Shown: positions 16,601-28,810 of the stretch, in pieces
Layout of the letters: each line of letters starts with the position of its first letter
Position numbering within the stretch: position 1 is the first letter of the stretch
Assembly: GCA_036556425.1 (NCBI GenBank)
Contig: DATBJJ010000154.1
Location: 1 to 64,000 of the forward strand
DNA length: 64,000 nt
Origin: DATBJJ01 sp036556425
GTDB lineage: Bacteria > Acidobacteriota > Vicinamibacteria > Vicinamibacterales > 2-12-FULL-66-21
Reading direction: 5' to 3'
Program-made: the position numbers and the translations under genes
Notes under the pieces: model-generated
What the model saw: only the letters and a program-made list of their open reading frames with translations
Told to the model about the DNA's origin: nothing
Database searches by the model: none

Positions 16601-18916
16601 TCATACGGGCAGGTCAATGGTGAAAACGGTCCCGCTCGGGACGTTGTCGGCGACTTCGATGCTGCCGCCGTGCTCGGCGATGATGCGGCGGACGATCGCG
16701 AGCCCGAGGCCGCTGCCGCGCCGCTTCGTCGAGTAGTAAGGCATGAACAGCTTCTCACGATCCGCGGCGGGTATCCCCGGACCGTTGTCGGATACGAGAA
16801 TCCGCGCGACGCCGTTGCCGGCGTCGTGCCTGGTCTCGACGACGATCGTCGGCGGGCGTCCGTCGGGACGGCTGCGCGCGGCGCTCCCGCCGAGCGCCTC
16901 CACCGCATTGTCGACCAGATTGATCACGACGCGCCGTACCTGCTCGAGGTCGACGCGGACCGCCGGCAGCTCGGACGCAAAGACGCGCTCGATGCGGATC
17001 TCTTTGAAGAGGCCGTTGTAGAGCGCGAGGGTTTCCGTGAGCACGGCATTCAGATCGGACGGCACGGCCTTCGGCGCCGGCATGCGCGCGAACTGCGCGA
17101 ACTCGTCCACGAGCCCCTTGAGCGACTCGACCTCGCCCACGATCGTCGACGTGCACTCGTCGACGAGATCGCGCGATGGAGCGGGCGCCGCGCTGAAGTG
17201 CCGGCGCATGCGCTCGGCGCACAACTGAATCGGCGTCAGCGGATTCTTGATCTCGTGCGCGAGGCGGCGCGCGACGTCGCGCCAGGCGGCCACGCGCTGC
17301 GTCCGAATCAGCGGCGTCACGTCGTCGAAGACGAGCACCGCGCCGGCCGTGCCGTCGTCGCGAACGAGCGGCGTCGCCGCGGCTGCGAGGTGGAGCTCGC
17401 GTCCCTCGCGGAGAATCGCGATTTCCTGCGCGGCGGGCTCCGACGATCCGCCGCGCGACTGGCGCAGCAGGGTTTCCAGCGGCTTCAGGTCCTCCCGCTG
17501 GCATACGTCTTCGGCGCGCGCGCCGATGACGGAGCGATCGACTTCCAGCAAGCGAAGCGCGGCGGTGTTGATCGTCTCGATCTTCCCTTCGGGACCGAGC
17601 GAAATCACGCCGGTGGCGATGCGTTCGAGGACGGTCTCGATGTACTGACGGCGCTCGTCGAGCTGAAGGTTCTTCCGCTCGAGATCGAGCCGCGAATGTT
17701 CCAGCTTTCGCTGGCTCGTCGCCAACTCCTCCGCCATCGTGTTGAACGCTTCCACCAGTTGGCCGAACTCGTCGCGCGTCTCGGCCTCGATGCGGTGATC
17801 GAGGTGGCCCGCGCCGATCTCCCGCGCGCCCGCGGCGAGGCGTTGAACGGGGCGCGTGATGCGCTTCGCGAGGTACAAGCCGGTCCAGGTCGCGCTGACG
17901 AGAATCATCAGCGTCATCATGACGAAGAGATTCAGGTAGATGCCCAGGATCGGCCGCCGCAGCGCTTTGAGTTGGCTGCGGTTCTGATACGCCTCGATGA
18001 CTTGCCGCGCGTGCCGCGCCGATTCTCCAGAGAGATGATCGCTCGCGAGCACGACGCCGACGACGCGGCCGGTCGCGTCGCGGACGGGCGCGCCGGCGCG
18101 AACGAGCTCGCCCCCGCCGTCCAACGGTTCCGGCGAATGCCCCTCGGACGCACCCGCCGCAACCATCGCGGCCAGCCGATCGGCGGATGCCTGCACGCGG
18201 CCCTTCGGAAGGCCTGGCGTTTCGACGGCGAACAACAACGCGACGTCGGGTGATGCGCCGGTTCTGCTCCTGACCCGGTACACCTCGACGAGGCCGACGC
18301 GTCCCGGCACTTCGGTCTCAATCGCGCCGCGGACCGCCTCGAGATCGCCCGACACCACGGCGGCGGCCGGCAGCCCGCGCGCGATGCGCGCGGCATGATT
18401 CGCGACGGCTGCCTCGCGGTCGCGATAGTAGTCCTGCGCGATGCGCGTCGCCGCGACCAGCGCCTCGTCGATCGGCTGGCTGAACCACTTCTCGGTACTG
18501 CTGCGAATCAGCTCGCTGCCGACCGTGAGGACGAGGACGCTCGGCACGACCGTCAGACCGAGCAGCGCGAGCACCAGCTTCGCGCGGAAGCGCGAGAACG
18601 GCAGCCCTCGCCGGCGCTCGACGACGAGCTTGACGATGTTGCGCGCGAGCACGAAGACCAGCGCGACGAGCATCGTGAGATCGGCGGCGGAGAGCGCGTA
18701 CAGCACGACCTCGCTGAGGAAGTCGGGATTCAGCTCCGTCGATCGATCCGCGAGACGGACCATCGCGACGAGCGCCGCGATGAGGACGAAGATGCCGAGA
18801 AGGATCAGCCGAGGGTTGTCGCGGAACGGACGGCGCTCGGTCGACGGCCCCGTGGACGCAGGCCGGGCCGGCAGCGTCGGGCGGGTCGCCTCGCGAGTCG
18901 TGCTCATGCCGCTCAT
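16601..18916 (-). CDS. ntrY: Membrane sensor histidine kinase, NtrY-like
   Basis: 771 aa. The N-terminus has about three membrane spans (LILLGIFVLIAALVAMV, VVLYALSAADLTMLVALVF, LVLALLGLTVVPSVLVL), then an extracytoplasmic region, a further span near 330-350, HAMP (RITRPVQRLAAGAREIG), PAS (VLERIATGVISLGPEGKIE), the phospho-acceptor box RRLAHEIKNPLTPIQL, N box NLVDNAVEAL and G boxes DNGPGIP and GSGLGLAIV. This is the NtrY architecture. ATG 18907 is an alternative start. The downstream ntrX is its likely partner, separated by 138 bases of repeat. Confidence 0.92.
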   Translation of the reverse strand: MSGMSTTREATRPTLPARPASTGPSTERRPFRDNPRLILLGIFVLIAALVAMVRLADRSTELNPDFLSEVVLYALSAADLTMLVALVFVLARNIVKLVVERRRGLPFSRFRAKLVLALLGLTVVPSVLVLTVGSELIRSSTEKWFSQPIDEALVAATRIAQDYYRDREAAVANHAARIARGLPAAAVVSGDLEAVRGAIETEVPGRVGLVEVYRVRSRTGASPDVALLFAVETPGLPKGRVQASADRLAAMVAAGASEGHSPEPLDGGGELVRAGAPVRDATGRVVGVVLASDHLSGESARHARQVIEAYQNRSQLKALRRPILGIYLNLFVMMTLMILVSATWTGLYLAKRITRPVQRLAAGAREIGAGHLDHRIEAETRDEFGQLVEAFNTMAEELATSQRKLEHSRLDLERKNLQLDERRQYIETVLERIATGVISLGPEGKIETINTAALRLLEVDRSVIGARAEDVCQREDLKPLETLLRQSRGGSSEPAAQEIAILREGRELHLAAAATPLVRDDGTAGAVLVFDDVTPLIRTQRVAAWRDVARRLAHEIKNPLTPIQLCAERMRRHFSAAPAPSRDLVDECTSTIVGEVESLKGLVDEFAQFARMPAPKAVPSDLNAVLTETLALYNGLFKEIRIERVFASELPAVRVDLEQVRRVVINLVDNAVEALGGSAARSRPDGRPPTIVVETRHDAGNGVARILVSDNGPGIPAADREKLFMPYYSTKRRGSGLGLAIVRRIIAEHGGSIEVADNVPSGTVFTIDLPV

Positions 18917-18952
18917 GGTAATGGTGACGCTCGACGCGCGCCGTCGGGCGGA

Positions 18953-19486
18953 CTATCGGAGAAACGTGAACTTGGCGAGCCCCGCGATGCCGCCTTCCCA
19001 AGGCCACACGAAGGACTTGTTGCTCGGGGTCGTGTGCGCGCGGACGCGAAGGTAGTATTCCGAGTTGCCTTCGAGCATCGACGTGCTGAAGAGCGGCAGC
19101 TTGTCGAACTCCGTCAGCCACGCGCGCGCGGCTTCCTCGCGTTCGATCGTTTCCGCGTTCTCCATCCGGCCGTCCTCGCGGCGGGTCGCGAGATAGCGCT
19201 GCTTGAGAATGTCGTATTCGACCGACGCCGTGATGCTGGTCGCCGCGAGCGTGCGATCGACCCAGAGCGCCGTGCTGCGCTTCAACTCGATGTCGTAGAC
19301 GAACGTGATGCGCAGACCGCTGTGCATCGAGGTCCGCACGTCCTCCGTGAACACGTCGTTCATCCGGAGGGTGACGAGAATCCGCCCGTCCTTGGTGAGC
19401 GGCGTGACTTGGAGGGTCTGCGCGGAGCACACCGCCACCGCGGCCGCCACCATCAGCGCCGTCAGGATTCTCGTGGCCGCCTTCAT
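18953..19486 (-). CDS. DUF4390 exported protein
   Basis: 177 aa with an N-terminal signal peptide (ILTALMVAAAVAVCSAQ). The mature part is beta-rich with LVTLRMNDVFTEDVRTSMHSGLRITFVYDIEL and ends with WPWEGGIAGLAKFTFLR-like sequence, typical of DUF4390 proteins that sit directly before ntrY-type kinases. A periplasmic accessory role to NtrY is plausible but inferred. ATG 19486 overlaps the nrdR stop by 4 nt and ntrY starts 36 bases downstream, so it belongs to the nrdR-ntrY-ntrX transcript. Confidence 0.82.
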   Translation of the reverse strand: MKAATRILTALMVAAAVAVCSAQTLQVTPLTKDGRILVTLRMNDVFTEDVRTSMHSGLRITFVYDIELKRSTALWVDRTLAATSITASVEYDILKQRYLATRREDGRMENAETIEREEAARAWLTEFDKLPLFSTSMLEGNSEYYLRVRAHTTPSNKSFVWPWEGGIAGLAKFTFLR

Positions 19487-19938
19487 TTCGATTTCTGCAA
19501 CTCGTCCACTTCCCGCTTGAATTGCCCGACGTCCCTGAACTGACGGTAAACCGACGCGAACCGAACGTACGCGACGTGGTCGAGCTGCTTCAGCTCTTGC
19601 ATGAGCCGTGCCCCAATTTCCTCCGTCGTCATTTCCCGGTCCGGACGGTCCTGCAAGTCCGCTTCGATCCGATCCGCAATTGCCTCGAGCTGCTGCACGC
19701 TTACGGGGCGTTTCTCGCACGCGCGCAACAATCCCGCAATCAGTTTCTGCCGCTGGAACGCCTCGCGGTTGCCGTCTTTCTTGACGACACGATACTCGAT
19801 TTCCTCGATCCGCTCACGGCTCGTGTACCGTTTGCCGCATTCCAGGCATTGCCGCCGCCGCCGAATGACGTCGCCCTCGCGACTCTCGCGCGAGTCGACG
19901 ACCTTGTCCTTCAGATGCCCGCAAAACGGGCACTTCAT
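19483..19938 (-). CDS. nrdR: Transcriptional repressor NrdR
   Basis: 151 aa. The N-terminal zinc ribbon has Cys3, Cys6, Cys31 and Cys34 in MKCPFCG and CLECGKRYTSRE; the rest is an ATP-cone domain (VVKKDGNREAFQRQKLIAGL). NrdR senses ATP/dATP and represses ribonucleotide reductase genes through NrdR boxes; no nrd gene lies in this window. ATG 19938 overlaps the upstream flippase-like gene by 4 nt, and the stop overlaps DUF4390 by 4 nt. Confidence 0.96.
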   Translation of the reverse strand: MKCPFCGHLKDKVVDSRESREGDVIRRRRQCLECGKRYTSRERIEEIEYRVVKKDGNREAFQRQKLIAGLLRACEKRPVSVQQLEAIADRIEADLQDRPDREMTTEEIGARLMQELKQLDHVAYVRFASVYRQFRDVGQFKREVDELQKSK

Positions 19939-21056
19939 CGAGCGCGGCCTTCCGCCTCGCGCCGGATGCGATCGACCGGAGCAATCTCGCGATCGGAACG
20001 GCCGTCAGCGGGCGCATGATCCGCCGCCGCGTGCGTCGCCCCGTGCGCCGTCTGCTCCGCGAGGCGGCGCGCACTGCCGAGCGTCAATCCTTCACGCGCC
20101 ATGAAATAAATGCCCAGCAGCGTCACCGGCACGAAGGAAATCGCGTGCAGCACGATCGCGCCGCCGACAGCGCGCTCCGAGGGGGCGTTGAAGAAAATCT
20201 CGACGGCGAGCTGATACGCCAGATGAAACCCGCCGACGGCGCCCGGCGTCGGCACCGCAACGCCGACGACGAGGATGGTCATCACCAGGAACGAAGCCTG
20301 AAACGGGAACGTAATATGAAATGCCTGCGACGTCAGCCAGATACCGGTGGCAATCGCGAGCCAGAGCGGGAACGACAGCGCGAGCGCGACCAGCATCCGG
20401 CGAGGCTGCCGCATCACCGCCAGTCCCTGCGCGAACGTCTCCACGAAGGTTGCCACCAGTCGGGCCAACCGCTCGGGTAGGACCCGCTCGATCCGCAGCG
20501 CGATTCGTCCCATGGTTTCAGGGTGCCCCGCCAGCGCGAACAGCAGGCCGGCGCCCACGACCGCCGCAACAGCCGCGAGCAGACCGCCGAACTTCACGCG
20601 CGCGAACGCGGCGGGATCCCCGGCGACGGTGCCTGGCGCTGCCGTGAGCACGAACCCGGCGAAGAGCATCAGCACGGTAATGAGGTCGAGCAGCCGCTCG
20701 AGGATGATCGTGGCGAATGCGGCGGTGGCGTTCAGGCCTTCGCGGCGCGCCAGCAGATAGGGACGCAGCACTTCACCGGCACGCGCCGGTAACAGAAACG
20801 TCGCTGCAAAGCCGATAACGGTAGTCCGGAACGCGGTGCTGAAATGCGTCGCCCCTATCGGAGCGAGCAGGTACTGCCACCGGAACGCGCGAACCACGTA
20901 CGTGACGCCCGTAACCGCGACGGCAAGCAGCAATGGCCACGGACTGGCGTGGCGCGCTTCCGCCCAGACGTCCCCGACGTTGACGCTGCGGAGGAAAATC
21001 GCCAGCAGCCCCAGGGTGAGCAGGAAGATCAGCGCGTTCCGGACTCGTGGCTGCAT
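19935..21056 (-). CDS. Lysylphosphatidylglycerol synthase TM / AglD-type flippase-like membrane protein
   Basis: 373 aa with about eight membrane spans. Signature features of the UPF0104 / LPG-synthase transmembrane family are visible: LFLRSVNVGDVWAEARHASPWP-type start, RAFRWQYLLAPIG, LPARAGEVLRPYLL, ERLLDLITVLML and PTPGAVGGFHLAY. Such proteins move or modify lipids or polyprenyl-linked substrates; the specific function is not assignable. It ends with a cytosolic basic tail. First gene of the minus-strand run to ntrX; a divergent 138-base spacer separates it from the gene at 21195. Confidence 0.82.
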   Translation of the reverse strand: MQPRVRNALIFLLTLGLLAIFLRSVNVGDVWAEARHASPWPLLLAVAVTGVTYVVRAFRWQYLLAPIGATHFSTAFRTTVIGFAATFLLPARAGEVLRPYLLARREGLNATAAFATIILERLLDLITVLMLFAGFVLTAAPGTVAGDPAAFARVKFGGLLAAVAAVVGAGLLFALAGHPETMGRIALRIERVLPERLARLVATFVETFAQGLAVMRQPRRMLVALALSFPLWLAIATGIWLTSQAFHITFPFQASFLVMTILVVGVAVPTPGAVGGFHLAYQLAVEIFFNAPSERAVGGAIVLHAISFVPVTLLGIYFMAREGLTLGSARRLAEQTAHGATHAAADHAPADGRSDREIAPVDRIRREAEGRAR

Positions 21057-21194
21057 GCGCCGAGACTATCGGTCAGGAATAATATTCGGAAAGCTGACGT
21101 TTTTGTGAGTCGCGCGGCCGCCCAGGGCTCGTATACGCTCGGGAATGCGCACCCCGCGACCTTTGAACAGTAGCATAGAGACCGCGCCAAGTCT

Positions 21195-22316
21195 ATGGGA
21201 AAACGCGAGTTATTGCTGATCGCCGGGTTCGTCCTCATCGGGACGATGGTCTACTATGCGACCGTGCCCGCCGGCGCCCCCAACGAGAAGGGGATGTCGG
21301 TCAGCAAGCTCCTGGAAGAGGTCCGCCGCGAGCTCCACGGCAACCCGGGGTCCGCCGAAGCGTCGAGCTCGACCGTGGTGCCCCTCCCCGACGGCGCGAC
21401 CGAGCTGCGAATCGAAGTGGGCAACACGCCGCTGACGATCGTCGGCGAGGCGCGCACCGACATCGCGTGCGATCTGTCGGTGCGATCGAACGGATACGAC
21501 GACGCGGAAGCCGCCAAGCTCGCGCAGGCCACGAAAATAAAATTCAACGACGCGGGCGCGACGATGGTGCTCGGCATCGACTATCCCGAACCCGGCGCGC
21601 AGCGGGCAACGCTCGCGCTCAAAGTCCCGAAGAGCCTCGCCGTGCGAATACAGCCGAGCCGAGGACGTCTCGAGATCTCCGACGTGAACGCCGCGGAGAT
21701 CGTCGAAGCGCGCGGGCAGACGGCCGTGCGCCGCGTCTCGCGGCTCGTCGCGACGCATCGCGGCGGCAAGTTGGAGATGGAGGACATCGCGAGCCTCAAA
21801 CTGAACACGCGCGGGAGCGCGATATGGCTCACGCGCGTCAAAGGGGACGCGATTCTCCAGATCCAAGCCGGCGAGCTCCGCGCCTCGGCGATCGGCGGAC
21901 CGATCGAGCTCGAGTCGAACAACTCGAAGGTCGTGATCGAAGATCTCGCCGCGACGCGCAAGAGCGTCCGCATGAACACGGTGGGCGGATCCGTCAATCT
22001 CACCGGCGTCAGCAGCGAGGTGCGGATCGACGGACGAGATACGCGAGTCACCGTCACGCTCGAGAAGCCGGCGCCGCTCGCGATCTACACGGAAGGCGGC
22101 GAGCCGATCGAAGTCACGCTGCCCGACGGCGGCGTGAAGCTCGACGCGCTCGCCACCGACAGCCGACTCACCGTTCCGGAAGGACTTGCCGAGGTGAAGG
22201 TCGACGGCGAGGAGCAGCGCGTGACCGCGTCCATTGCCGGCGGCGGTCCGACCATCACGCTGCGCACCGTGCGCGGCAACATCACGATCAAAACGAAAAA
22301 GCCGGACACCGATTGA
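21195..22316 (+). CDS. Membrane-anchored DUF4097-like beta-strand protein
   Basis: 373 aa. It has an N-terminal membrane anchor (LLLIAGFVLIGTMVYYA) and then a long region of regularly spaced short beta strands (LRIEVGNTPLTIVGEA, LEISDVNAAEIVEARG, VRMNTVGGSVNLTGV, ITLRTVRGNITIKTK), the pattern of DUF4097 putative adhesin-like solenoids. ATG 21195 is the first in-frame ATG. Function unknown. A tandem repeat array starts four bases after its stop. Confidence 0.75.
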   Translation: MGKRELLLIAGFVLIGTMVYYATVPAGAPNEKGMSVSKLLEEVRRELHGNPGSAEASSSTVVPLPDGATELRIEVGNTPLTIVGEARTDIACDLSVRSNGYDDAEAAKLAQATKIKFNDAGATMVLGIDYPEPGAQRATLALKVPKSLAVRIQPSRGRLEISDVNAAEIVEARGQTAVRRVSRLVATHRGGKLEMEDIASLKLNTRGSAIWLTRVKGDAILQIQAGELRASAIGGPIELESNNSKVVIEDLAATRKSVRMNTVGGSVNLTGVSSEVRIDGRDTRVTVTLEKPAPLAIYTEGGEPIEVTLPDGGVKLDALATDSRLTVPEGLAEVKVDGEEQRVTASIAGGGPTITLRTVRGNITIKTKKPDTD

Positions 22317-22320
22317 CGCC

Positions 22321-22488
22321 GATAGACGCGGATCACGCGGATAGACACGGATCACGCGGATAGACGCGGATCACACGGATAGACACGGATCACGCGGATC
22401 AGACGGATCACGCGGATAGACACGGATCACGCGGATCAGACGGATCCCGCGGATAGACGCGGATCGCGCGGATCAGACGGATCGCGCG
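22321..22488 (+). repeat. Nine-unit degenerate tandem repeat (18/19 bp)
   Basis: Nine contiguous units: five to six of the type GATAGACRCGGATCACGCG (19 bp) and three of the type GATCAGACGGATCNCGCG (18 bp). From unit 5 the two types alternate. There are no spacers, so it is not CRISPR. The core words GATCCGCG / CGCGGATC also build the shorter repeats at 31026-31065 and 51411-51512. Confidence 0.9.
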
Positions 22489-22512
22489 ATGACGCTGATC
22501 CGCGATTTGTGA

Positions 22513-22540
22513 TTGACTCGCCGTCAGGCCTGCCTATAAG
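22513..22540 (+). promoter_or_regulatory. Sigma-70-type promoter for purC
   Basis: TTGACT (22513-22518), 16 bases, TATAAG (22535-22540), five of six consensus bases in each box. Start of transcription about 22547, just ahead of the ribosome site GAGAGG and GTG 22570. Confidence 0.6.
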
Positions 22541-22569
22541 CTTCCCCGTTCTCGCCGAGAGGTCCTACA

Positions 22570-23481
22570 GTGTTGTCGACTGCTCCTCTGCTCGAAACTT
22601 CCTTCGCTGATCTGACGCTTCATCGCCGCGGCAAAGTCCGGGACGTCTACGAGGTCGGCGACGACCTGCTCATCGTGACGACCGATCGCATTTCCGCGTT
22701 CGACTACGTGCTTGGCTCCGGCATTCCCGACAAGGGCAAAGTGCTGACGCAGCTCTCCGCGTTCTGGTTCGAGCGGATGGGCGATCTCGTGCCGCATCAT
22801 CTGATCGCGACCGACGTCGACGCGTTTCCGGAATCGCTGCGCGCCTATCGATCGATGCTCGCCGGACGATCGATGCTCGTGCGGCGCACGCGTCCCGTGC
22901 CGATCGAGTGCGTCGCGCGCGGATATCTGTCCGGCTCGGGCTGGAAGGAATACCAGCAGTCGGGCGCCGTCTGCGGCATCGCGCTTCCCGCCGGCCTGCG
23001 TGAATCGGATCGCCTGCCGGAGCCGATCTTCACGCCCGCGACGAAGGCGGACACCGGCCACGACATCAACATCAGCGAAGCGGAAGCCGCGCGGATCGTC
23101 GGCGCGGATCTCGTCGCCCGTTTGAAGCGCCTCACGCTCGAGATCTACGCGCGCGGCGCCACGCACGCGGAATCGAAAGGGATCATCGTCGCCGACACGA
23201 AGTTCGAGTTCGGGCTCGTCGGCGCGGGATCGCCGGCGACCGATGTGGTGCTGATCGACGAGGTGCTGACGCCTGACTCGTCGCGCTTCTGGCCCCGCGC
23301 GCAATACGAGCCGGGGCACGCGCAGCCAAGCTTCGACAAACAGTTCGTGCGCGACTACCTCGAAGAGATCCGGTGGAACAAGCAGCCGCCGGTGCCGTCG
23401 CTCCCCGACGAGGTCGTGCGCAGGACGCGCGACAAATACATCGACGCGTATCGCCTGCTCTCCGGACGCGAGCTGCACTAG
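22570..23481 (+). CDS. purC: SAICAR synthase
   Basis: Phosphoribosylaminoimidazole-succinocarboxamide synthase of purine synthesis, 303 aa. Motifs: RRGKVRDVYEVGDDLLIV, TDRISAFDYVLGSGIPDKG, PIECVARGYLSGSGWKEY, ADTKFEFG and IDEVLTPDSSRFW, the long (yeast-like) PurC form rather than the 237-aa E. coli form. The GTG at 22570 follows GAGAGG with 7-base spacing. It is followed after 3 bases by a Fis-like gene. Confidence 0.95.
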   Translation: MLSTAPLLETSFADLTLHRRGKVRDVYEVGDDLLIVTTDRISAFDYVLGSGIPDKGKVLTQLSAFWFERMGDLVPHHLIATDVDAFPESLRAYRSMLAGRSMLVRRTRPVPIECVARGYLSGSGWKEYQQSGAVCGIALPAGLRESDRLPEPIFTPATKADTGHDINISEAEAARIVGADLVARLKRLTLEIYARGATHAESKGIIVADTKFEFGLVGAGSPATDVVLIDEVLTPDSSRFWPRAQYEPGHAQPSFDKQFVRDYLEEIRWNKQPPVPSLPDEVVRRTRDKYIDAYRLLSGRELH

Positions 23482-23484
23482 GCC

Positions 23485-23694
23485 GTGCGCGATCAGCTCG
23501 AGAAACTCGTTCAGGAGATGCTCGATCGGGGCGTTCTCTACGACGACGCGCGCCGCGAGTTCGAGAAGGTCTTCATCACTCGGGCGCTCCAGCGCTCGAA
23601 GGGCAGCGTCGGCGACGCGGCGGACCTCCTCGGCCTCCACCGCAATACCGTCGCGCGGAAAATGACCGAGTACCGCATCAAGCGCCTCATGTAG
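23485..23694 (+). CDS. Fis-family helix-turn-helix mini-protein
   Basis: 69 aa starting at GTG 23485, three bases after purC. The N-terminal helix (QLEKLVQEMLDRG) and the C-terminal Fis-type helix-turn-helix (ALQRSKGSVGDAADLLGLH, RNTVARKM) are clear; the latter matches the DNA-binding end of NtrC-type activators. It has no receiver or AAA+ domain. It may be a nucleoid-associated Fis-like protein; targets unknown. Co-transcription with purC is likely from spacing. Confidence 0.85.
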   Translation: MRDQLEKLVQEMLDRGVLYDDARREFEKVFITRALQRSKGSVGDAADLLGLHRNTVARKMTEYRIKRLM

Positions 23695-23743
23695 CCGCGC
23701 GCCGCGCGCGTCCGGCCCGTTAGCAATCGACCGCAGAGACTGC

Positions 23744-23774
23744 TTGACAAGCCCGGCGAGGGTTCCTGTAGAAT
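23744..23774 (+). promoter_or_regulatory. groESL promoter candidate
   Basis: TTGACA (23744-23749), 19 bases, TAGAAT (23769-23774). The -35 box is perfect; the spacer is long. The -10 box ends on the first base of the CIRCE operator, so repressor binding would block open-complex formation. Confidence 0.55.
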
Positions 23775-23800
23775 TGGCAGTCGGACGCCCCGAGTGCTAA
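23774..23800 (+). promoter_or_regulatory. CIRCE operator (HrcA site)
   Basis: TTGGCAGTC (23774-23782), 9 bases, GAGTGCTAA (23792-23800). The right arm is the exact CIRCE arm; the left arm differs from TTAGCACTC at two of nine bases. Position at the groES promoter and the N9 spacer support HrcA control of groESL. hrcA is not in the window. Confidence 0.85.
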
Positions 23801-23883
23801 GCCGCAGGCGAGCCAGGCTTCATTTACAGAGCTTTTACCAAACCACCTCAACCATTCACCTCTCACTCTTGGAGCTAGACCGT

Positions 23884-24192
23884 ATGGCAGCAACACAGAC
23901 GAAAGTTCGGATTCGCCCCTTGCACGACCGCGTGATCGTGCAGCGCCTCGAGGAGGGCGAGCAGAAAGTCGGCGGCATCATCATCCCCGATACCGCCAAG
24001 GAGAAGCCGCAGCAGGGGAAGGTCATCGCGGTCGGGAAGGGCAAAGTCGAGAAGGACGGCAAAGTCACCCCGCTCGATGTCAAAGAGGGCGACACGATCC
24101 TCTTCGGCAAGTACTCCGGCCAGGAAATCAAGCTCGATGGTGAGGAGTACCTCATCATGCGCGAGGAAGAGATTCTCGGAGTGATTCAGTAG
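23884..24192 (+). CDS. groES: Co-chaperonin GroES
   Basis: 102 aa heptameric lid of the GroEL chamber. Core sequence IRPLHDRVIVQRLEEGEQKVGGIIIPD is present (mobile loop at EQKVGGIII), along with GKYSGQEIKLDGEEYLIMREEEILGVI. ATG 23884 follows GGAG at a suitable distance. An 84-base leader follows the CIRCE operator. groEL is 170 bases downstream, a wider gap than usual and filled by a repeat. Confidence 0.97.
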   Translation: MAATQTKVRIRPLHDRVIVQRLEEGEQKVGGIIIPDTAKEKPQQGKVIAVGKGKVEKDGKVTPLDVKEGDTILFGKYSGQEIKLDGEEYLIMREEEILGVIQ

Positions 24193-24196
24193 CTGT

Positions 24197-24345
24197 CAGC
24201 TCTCGGCTCTCGGCTCGCGACTGTCAGCGGAGCTGACGGCGCAGAGCTGGGCGGATGACAGGCGGTCGGAAACTCAGACAACTGATAGCTGACGGCTGAT
24301 AGCTGAAAGCTGAACTAGGACGGCTGATAGCTGAAAGCTGAACTA
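24197..24345. repeat. CAGCT/GATAGCTGAAAGCTGA micro-repeat in the groES-groEL spacer
   Basis: The spacer is built from the words CTGTCAGC, GCTGACGG and GCTGATAGCTGAAAG. A 27-bp unit is perfectly duplicated at 24291-24317 and 24319-24345. The core GCTGATAGCTGAAAG recurs in inverse orientation at 28697-28740. The repeat lies within the groESL transcript. Confidence 0.85.
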
Positions 24346-24362
24346 ACGGAGATCAAAGCATC

Positions 24363-25985
<1,623 letters not shown>

Positions 25986-25986
25986 T

Positions 25987-26015
25987 TGCGGTTTGCAGAT
26001 TACGGATTGCAGATT
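25987..26015. repeat. GCAGATTACGGATTGCAGATT micro-repeat after groEL
   Basis: Between the groEL TGA and its terminator lies a run of the words TTGCAGATT and GATTACGGATT (TTTGCAGATTACGGATTGCA). It is AT-richer than its surroundings and resembles, in style but not sequence, the other intergenic word-repeats. No function is evident. Confidence 0.6.
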
Positions 26016-26048
26016 GGCCGGCGGGACTTCCCGCCGGCCGTTTTTTTT
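26016..26048 (+). terminator. Rho-independent terminator of groESL
   Basis: An 11-bp perfect stem GGCCGGCGGGA (26016-26026) / TCCCGCCGGCC (26029-26039), then G and eight T (26041-26048). Textbook intrinsic terminator; the clearest in the window. Confidence 0.93.
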
Positions 26049-26104
26049 GGGTTCGGCTACAATCCGCGCATCTGGTTTCGGCACTTCGAGGAAGGACGAC
26101 AGGT

Positions 26105-28696
<2,592 letters not shown>

Positions 28697-28810
28697 GCTA
28701 TCAGCTTTCAGCTATCAGCTTTCAGCTTTCAGCTAGAGCATTCTGATCGCAGGCGCGCGACGAGGAATGAATGATCTGGCTGAGGGCTGACAGCTGGGAG
28801 CTGAGAGCTT
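28697..28810. repeat. CTTTCAGCTATCAGC micro-repeat between convergent genes
   Basis: The entire spacer between the protease stop and the tonB stop is made of CAGCTTTCAGCTATCAGC-type words at the left and GGGCTGACAGCTGGGAGC / GAGAGCTTTCAGC at the right. It is the inverse-orientation relative of 24197-24345 and could fold as a bidirectional terminator-like structure. Confidence 0.75.

Noticed and set aside
16547..18253. 568-codon open frame antisense to ntrY
   Set aside because: NtrY motifs are complete on the minus strand; this frame is compositionally biased.
22321..22488. CRISPR array
   Set aside because: Units are contiguous with no spacers, and no cas gene is near.
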